Below are positions 61,820-64,000 of a stretch of 64,000 nt of DNA, in pieces. The notes under the pieces are model-generated. The model did no database searches and was not told the DNA's origin. It was given only the letters and a program-made list of their open reading frames with translations. How positions within the stretch are numbered: position 1 is the stretch's first letter; every line of letters begins with the position of its first letter. The stretch spans positions 31,395 through 95,394 of the forward strand of contig CADAWC010000010.1 of NCBI GenBank assembly GCA_902791475.1, read 5' to 3'. The translations under genes were made by a program, and so were the position numbers. The stretch is from Fibrobacter succinogenes (GTDB lineage Bacteria > Fibrobacterota > Fibrobacteria > Fibrobacterales > Fibrobacteraceae).

Positions 61820-61920
61820 TAGGTCTTAGGTTACAGGTTATAGGTGTTAGGTAAAGTATCATGCACTTCGTGCAACTATAAGATGCGGCGGAGCCGCGAT
61901 TATTCTCCTAAAACCTAATA
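61820..61920. repeat. Composite intergenic element, family E
   Basis: TAATAGGTCTTAGGTTACAG-type words and CTCCTAAAACCTAATACC are roughly complementary arms around two mini-hairpins, GCACTTCGTGC and GCGGCGGAGCCGC. The plan matches the element at 31976-32090. Confidence 0.6.
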
Positions 61921-61921
61921 C

Positions 61922-62290
61922 CTAACTCCTAGAAACCTTTATACACGCTTCGGCGCCGAGACAGCCTGGGACGGCCTTGGGCTTTGTAACGGAAACTTCT
62001 ACGGCTGTTGCTTTTGGATAATGTTCCAAGACGTATTCTGCGGTCTTTACAACAAGCGTTTCAACCAACTTAAAACAAGAAAGGCGGATGAACCCTTTGA
62101 GTTCTTCCGCTAACTTTGCATAATCAATAGATTCGTTTAAATCTTCTGTTTCTGCAGCTTTGGCAAAGTCCAACCAAAGGGTCAGGTTCAAGATGATTGG
62201 TTGCTCGTTTTCGCGTTCGTAGGGGAGTATGCCTACAATGCAATCAAATTGAACGTCTTTGAGTCGGATTCGCCCTTGTTCCATTACCAT
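61922..62290 (-). CDS. folB: Dihydroneopterin aldolase
   Basis: The 122-residue enzyme makes 6-hydroxymethyl-dihydropterin in folate synthesis. Typical features are FDCIVGILPYERENEQPIIL, SIDYAKLAEELKGFI with the active-site Tyr, FKLVETLVVKTAEYVL with the conserved Glu, and VSVTKPKAVPG with the active-site Lys. The ATG at 62290 overlaps the upstream gene by seven bases; a second ATG at 62284 overlaps its stop as TAATG and may be the true start. Either way it is coupled to the exported-protein gene. Confidence 0.92.
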   Translation of the reverse strand: MVMEQGRIRLKDVQFDCIVGILPYERENEQPIILNLTLWLDFAKAAETEDLNESIDYAKLAEELKGFIRLSCFKLVETLVVKTAEYVLEHYPKATAVEVSVTKPKAVPGCLGAEACIKVSRS

Positions 62291-63330
62291 GCGAACAAAA
62301 CGATAGCTGTAGTCAAGCTGAGTGCCGAAACGCCGAACCAGATGTTACGGCCCATGGCGTAGGAATCCTTGGTGTCCTTATTGATCTTCATTCTGTCCTG
62401 CAAACCGGCGTAGTTCCAATTGTTGAACATGAATGCGCCTTCGTCTCTTGTGTTTTTGTAGTAGCTAATGCATGCATCTTGGTTGGTTACACCAGCAATG
62501 CCTTCCTTACAGGTCTTTTCAATCTTTTGGCTGACAATGTTTGCGACACCGTCGAGATCCTTGTAAGCCTTGTCAGCTTCGCTTGCCTTCATCTGCTGGA
62601 GAACGCCAATGACGGCACTGCCTGCTGCGATAGCAGAAAGGGCAACTGCGCTCCAGAAGCGGACTTCGTCAGCGATACCGAAGCGGTCTTTAACGTCTTG
62701 TGCTGCTGCGGATGCGGAGTAATCACGGGCGTCAGCACGGGAGTTGGTGCTGTTCAGGTCGCCAGAAACATTGTAGCTGTTGCTGTTCTTTGCTGCAAGA
62801 ATGTCTTCATCGCAAGAAACATCGAATTCATCGCATTCCTGAGCCGGAGCGGTACTTGCGGATGCTGCCGGAGCTTCGCCCTTGAGTTCAGTGGCGATGC
62901 CATTGACAAACGTAATTGCAGATGTGGCGCCCGGAATGTAAACGTACTTGCCATCGAAGTAGACCTTTTCGGCGTCGTCACCCGGCTTCATGCCACGGCG
63001 AACGTAAAGCTTGGACTTGATGACGTTCTTGTAAGAAATCGTAGACGGGACGCTCAATGCGGTCATAGAAGAAATGTCACCGACTTGACCGACGTAAAGC
63101 TGATAAGCGTTGATGCCGGATTCTTGAGCGAATTTCTGACGGAGAACAATATTTCCAGACGGGAGGGATGCTGCATCATCAGCAGAAATTGTGTTCAGTT
63201 CGCCGCTAGAGGCAAAAACCTGATTGTCAGACGTGACGGCATCTCTAGCCGAGAAATCAGCAATATCATAAACTCCAGCAAAAGCTGCTGCTGCGGAAAG
63301 GCATAAGGCCAATAAGAAAGAACGCTTCAT
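62284..63330 (-). CDS. Exported protein with C-terminal membrane segments, function unknown
   Basis: A signal peptide (cleavage near AFAGV, residue about 18) begins this 348-residue protein. The mature N-terminal part (20-150) contains LPSGNIVLRQKFAQESGI and SKLYVRRGMKPGDDAEKVYF. A low-complexity Ala/Ser/Cys linker (about 150-205) leads to two hydrophobic segments (about 226-246 and 325-346) that bracket a Cys-containing loop. No family was recognised. GGAG ten bases before the ATG is present. It is in an operon with folB, which says little about its role. Confidence 0.7.
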   Translation of the reverse strand: MKRSFLLALCLSAAAAFAGVYDIADFSARDAVTSDNQVFASSGELNTISADDAASLPSGNIVLRQKFAQESGINAYQLYVGQVGDISSMTALSVPSTISYKNVIKSKLYVRRGMKPGDDAEKVYFDGKYVYIPGATSAITFVNGIATELKGEAPAASASTAPAQECDEFDVSCDEDILAAKNSNSYNVSGDLNSTNSRADARDYSASAAAQDVKDRFGIADEVRFWSAVALSAIAAGSAVIGVLQQMKASEADKAYKDLDGVANIVSQKIEKTCKEGIAGVTNQDACISYYKNTRDEGAFMFNNWNYAGLQDRMKINKDTKDSYAMGRNIWFGVSALSLTTAIVLFAW

Positions 63331-63850
63331 CGTATCTACTCCGAATAATCCAATTTTTTTGGAAAAATATATAAAAAAAACACCAGTAATGAATTATATA
63401 ATTTTTTTTCACGATTAGAATCACGATTTGGGCGAATAAATTATAAGTGTGATAAAAATGTCACCTTATAATATGAAACGACACCTTGTTTGTAAAAATC
63501 TAGTTACAAGAGACGATGGATTAGCCGGAATGCAACTGAGGCGTTTTCTATCTATCATCATCTACTTGCTTTTCCATTGAAAAAATCTTTCGTCTTTCGT
63601 CTCTCGTCTTTTCTATATGGCGTCCCTTCGGAACGCATATAGGACGGCTCGGCAATGTCAAAACAACAAGTTGTTTGACGCCTACAGCGTCCGTGGCTAC
63701 GGCTCGGTAATAAATTCGTGCAAGCACGATTTTGCTACTCTCGCCTTGTACACTTTTGCCGCTGCTCTCGCCTTTGACGCTCTTTGAGCGTCTTTTGCTG
63801 GGCTCAAAAATGAATCTGCAAGCAGCTTCGCTTTGTTCGCCCTACGCAAA
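63331..63850. other. Long intergenic region with composite repeats before pgk
   Basis: No gene is seen. Positions 63331-63450 are very AT-rich and include the minus-strand promoter area of the exported-protein gene. From about 63583 the sequence becomes a patchwork of short self-complementary words: CTTTCGTCTTTCGTCTCTCG (family C flank), TATATGGCGTCCC / GGAACGCATATA, GTGCAAGCAC, GACGCT-CTTT-GAGCGTC and GCTGCT-type runs. This resembles other composite repeats here but is longer. Confidence 0.6.
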
Positions 63851-63856
63851 AGTTAC

Positions 63857-63862
63857 TATATT
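63857..63862 (+). promoter_or_regulatory. Probable pgk -10 element
   Basis: TATATT followed by TTCCCGCGTAAA resembles the block after the tkt and priA -10 boxes. The leader to the ATG is about 35 nt. Confidence 0.45.
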
Positions 63863-63902
63863 TTCCCGCGTAAATTTTTAACCCTAAAAAGAAGGTGCTA
63901 TA

Positions 63903-64000
63903 ATGGCAAAGCTTTCTATCGAAGATCTCGAACTCGCCGGCAAGCGCGTGTTCATCCGTGTTGACTTCAACGTTCCGCAGGACAAGGTGACTGGCGAAAT
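63903..64000 (+). CDS. pgk: Phosphoglycerate kinase, N-terminal part (cut by window end)
   Basis: Thirty-two residues are visible, starting [17 protein letters not shown] and continuing [11 protein letters not shown], the invariant N-terminal RVDFNVP motif that binds 3-phosphoglycerate. GAAGGTG lies before the ATG. The rest lies beyond the window. Confidence 0.93.
   Translation, partial: MAKLSIEDLELAGKRVFIRVDFNVPQDKVTGE

Overview
The window reads as a chromosomal segment of a Fibrobacter (F. succinogenes-like). Four things point there: a 943-residue lipoprotein with the architecture of the Fibrobacter paralogous family TIGR02171, two giant tandem family 9 glycoside hydrolases with basic C-terminal tails, a GH54 arabinofuranosidase, and several families of short intergenic palindromes. 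The assignment rests on gene content and remembered family descriptions, not on a search. No tRNA, rRNA, CRISPR array, insertion sequence or prophage gene was seen.

Layout. 1-12.8 kb is mostly housekeeping: maltokinase-like kinase, nitrilase-family amidase, TonB-dependent-receptor-like outer-membrane protein, D-Ala-D-Ala dipeptidase, TsaC/Sua5, a DUF349 protein and PriA. 12.9-15.6 kb is a three-gene operon (CytX-like transporter, PdxK/PdxY-like kinase, TatD-associated radical SAM protein). 15.6-24.7 kb is a more accessory stretch of membrane proteins and poorly known proteins, including the TIGR02171 lipoprotein and a HIRAN-like protein. 24.8-33.1 kb holds gmk, a GT2 glycosyltransferase, a GT39-like membrane protein with an NPCBM domain, transketolase, nrdR and an rRNA methyltransferase. 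33.1-49.8 kb, all on the minus strand, is the centrepiece: two GH9 cellulases (2152 and 1949 residues), then a membrane histidine kinase, a receiver protein and a sigma-54 activator. 50-53 kb holds a subtilisin-like protein without a recognisable catalytic triad, a 13-codon relic of a cellulase tail and an alanine-rich coiled-coil protein. 53.2-64 kb holds class I fumarase, a lipoprotein, a frameshifted GH54-CBM6 gene, an RluE-type pseudouridine synthase, an acyl-ACP thioesterase, a CBM9-like protein, spoVG behind a consensus sigma-54 promoter, comM/yifB, folB, an exported protein and the start of pgk.

How it fits together. The cellulase block probably couples plant-fibre degradation to a signalling relay: the kinase starts 23 bp after the second cellulase, its stop codon overlaps the receiver start, and the sigma-54 activator follows 8 bp later. 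A textbook -24/-12 promoter with upstream palindromes lies before spoVG in the same window. The 2152-residue cellulase has a terminator-like hairpin in its leader. Many genes lack a Shine-Dalgarno sequence and instead have a -10-like hexamer ending 5-7 nt before the start codon, which suggests leaderless transcription is common. Palindromic repeats fill many intergenic gaps; one lies in frame inside the nitrilase-family gene and another supplies the start codon of the dipeptidase gene.
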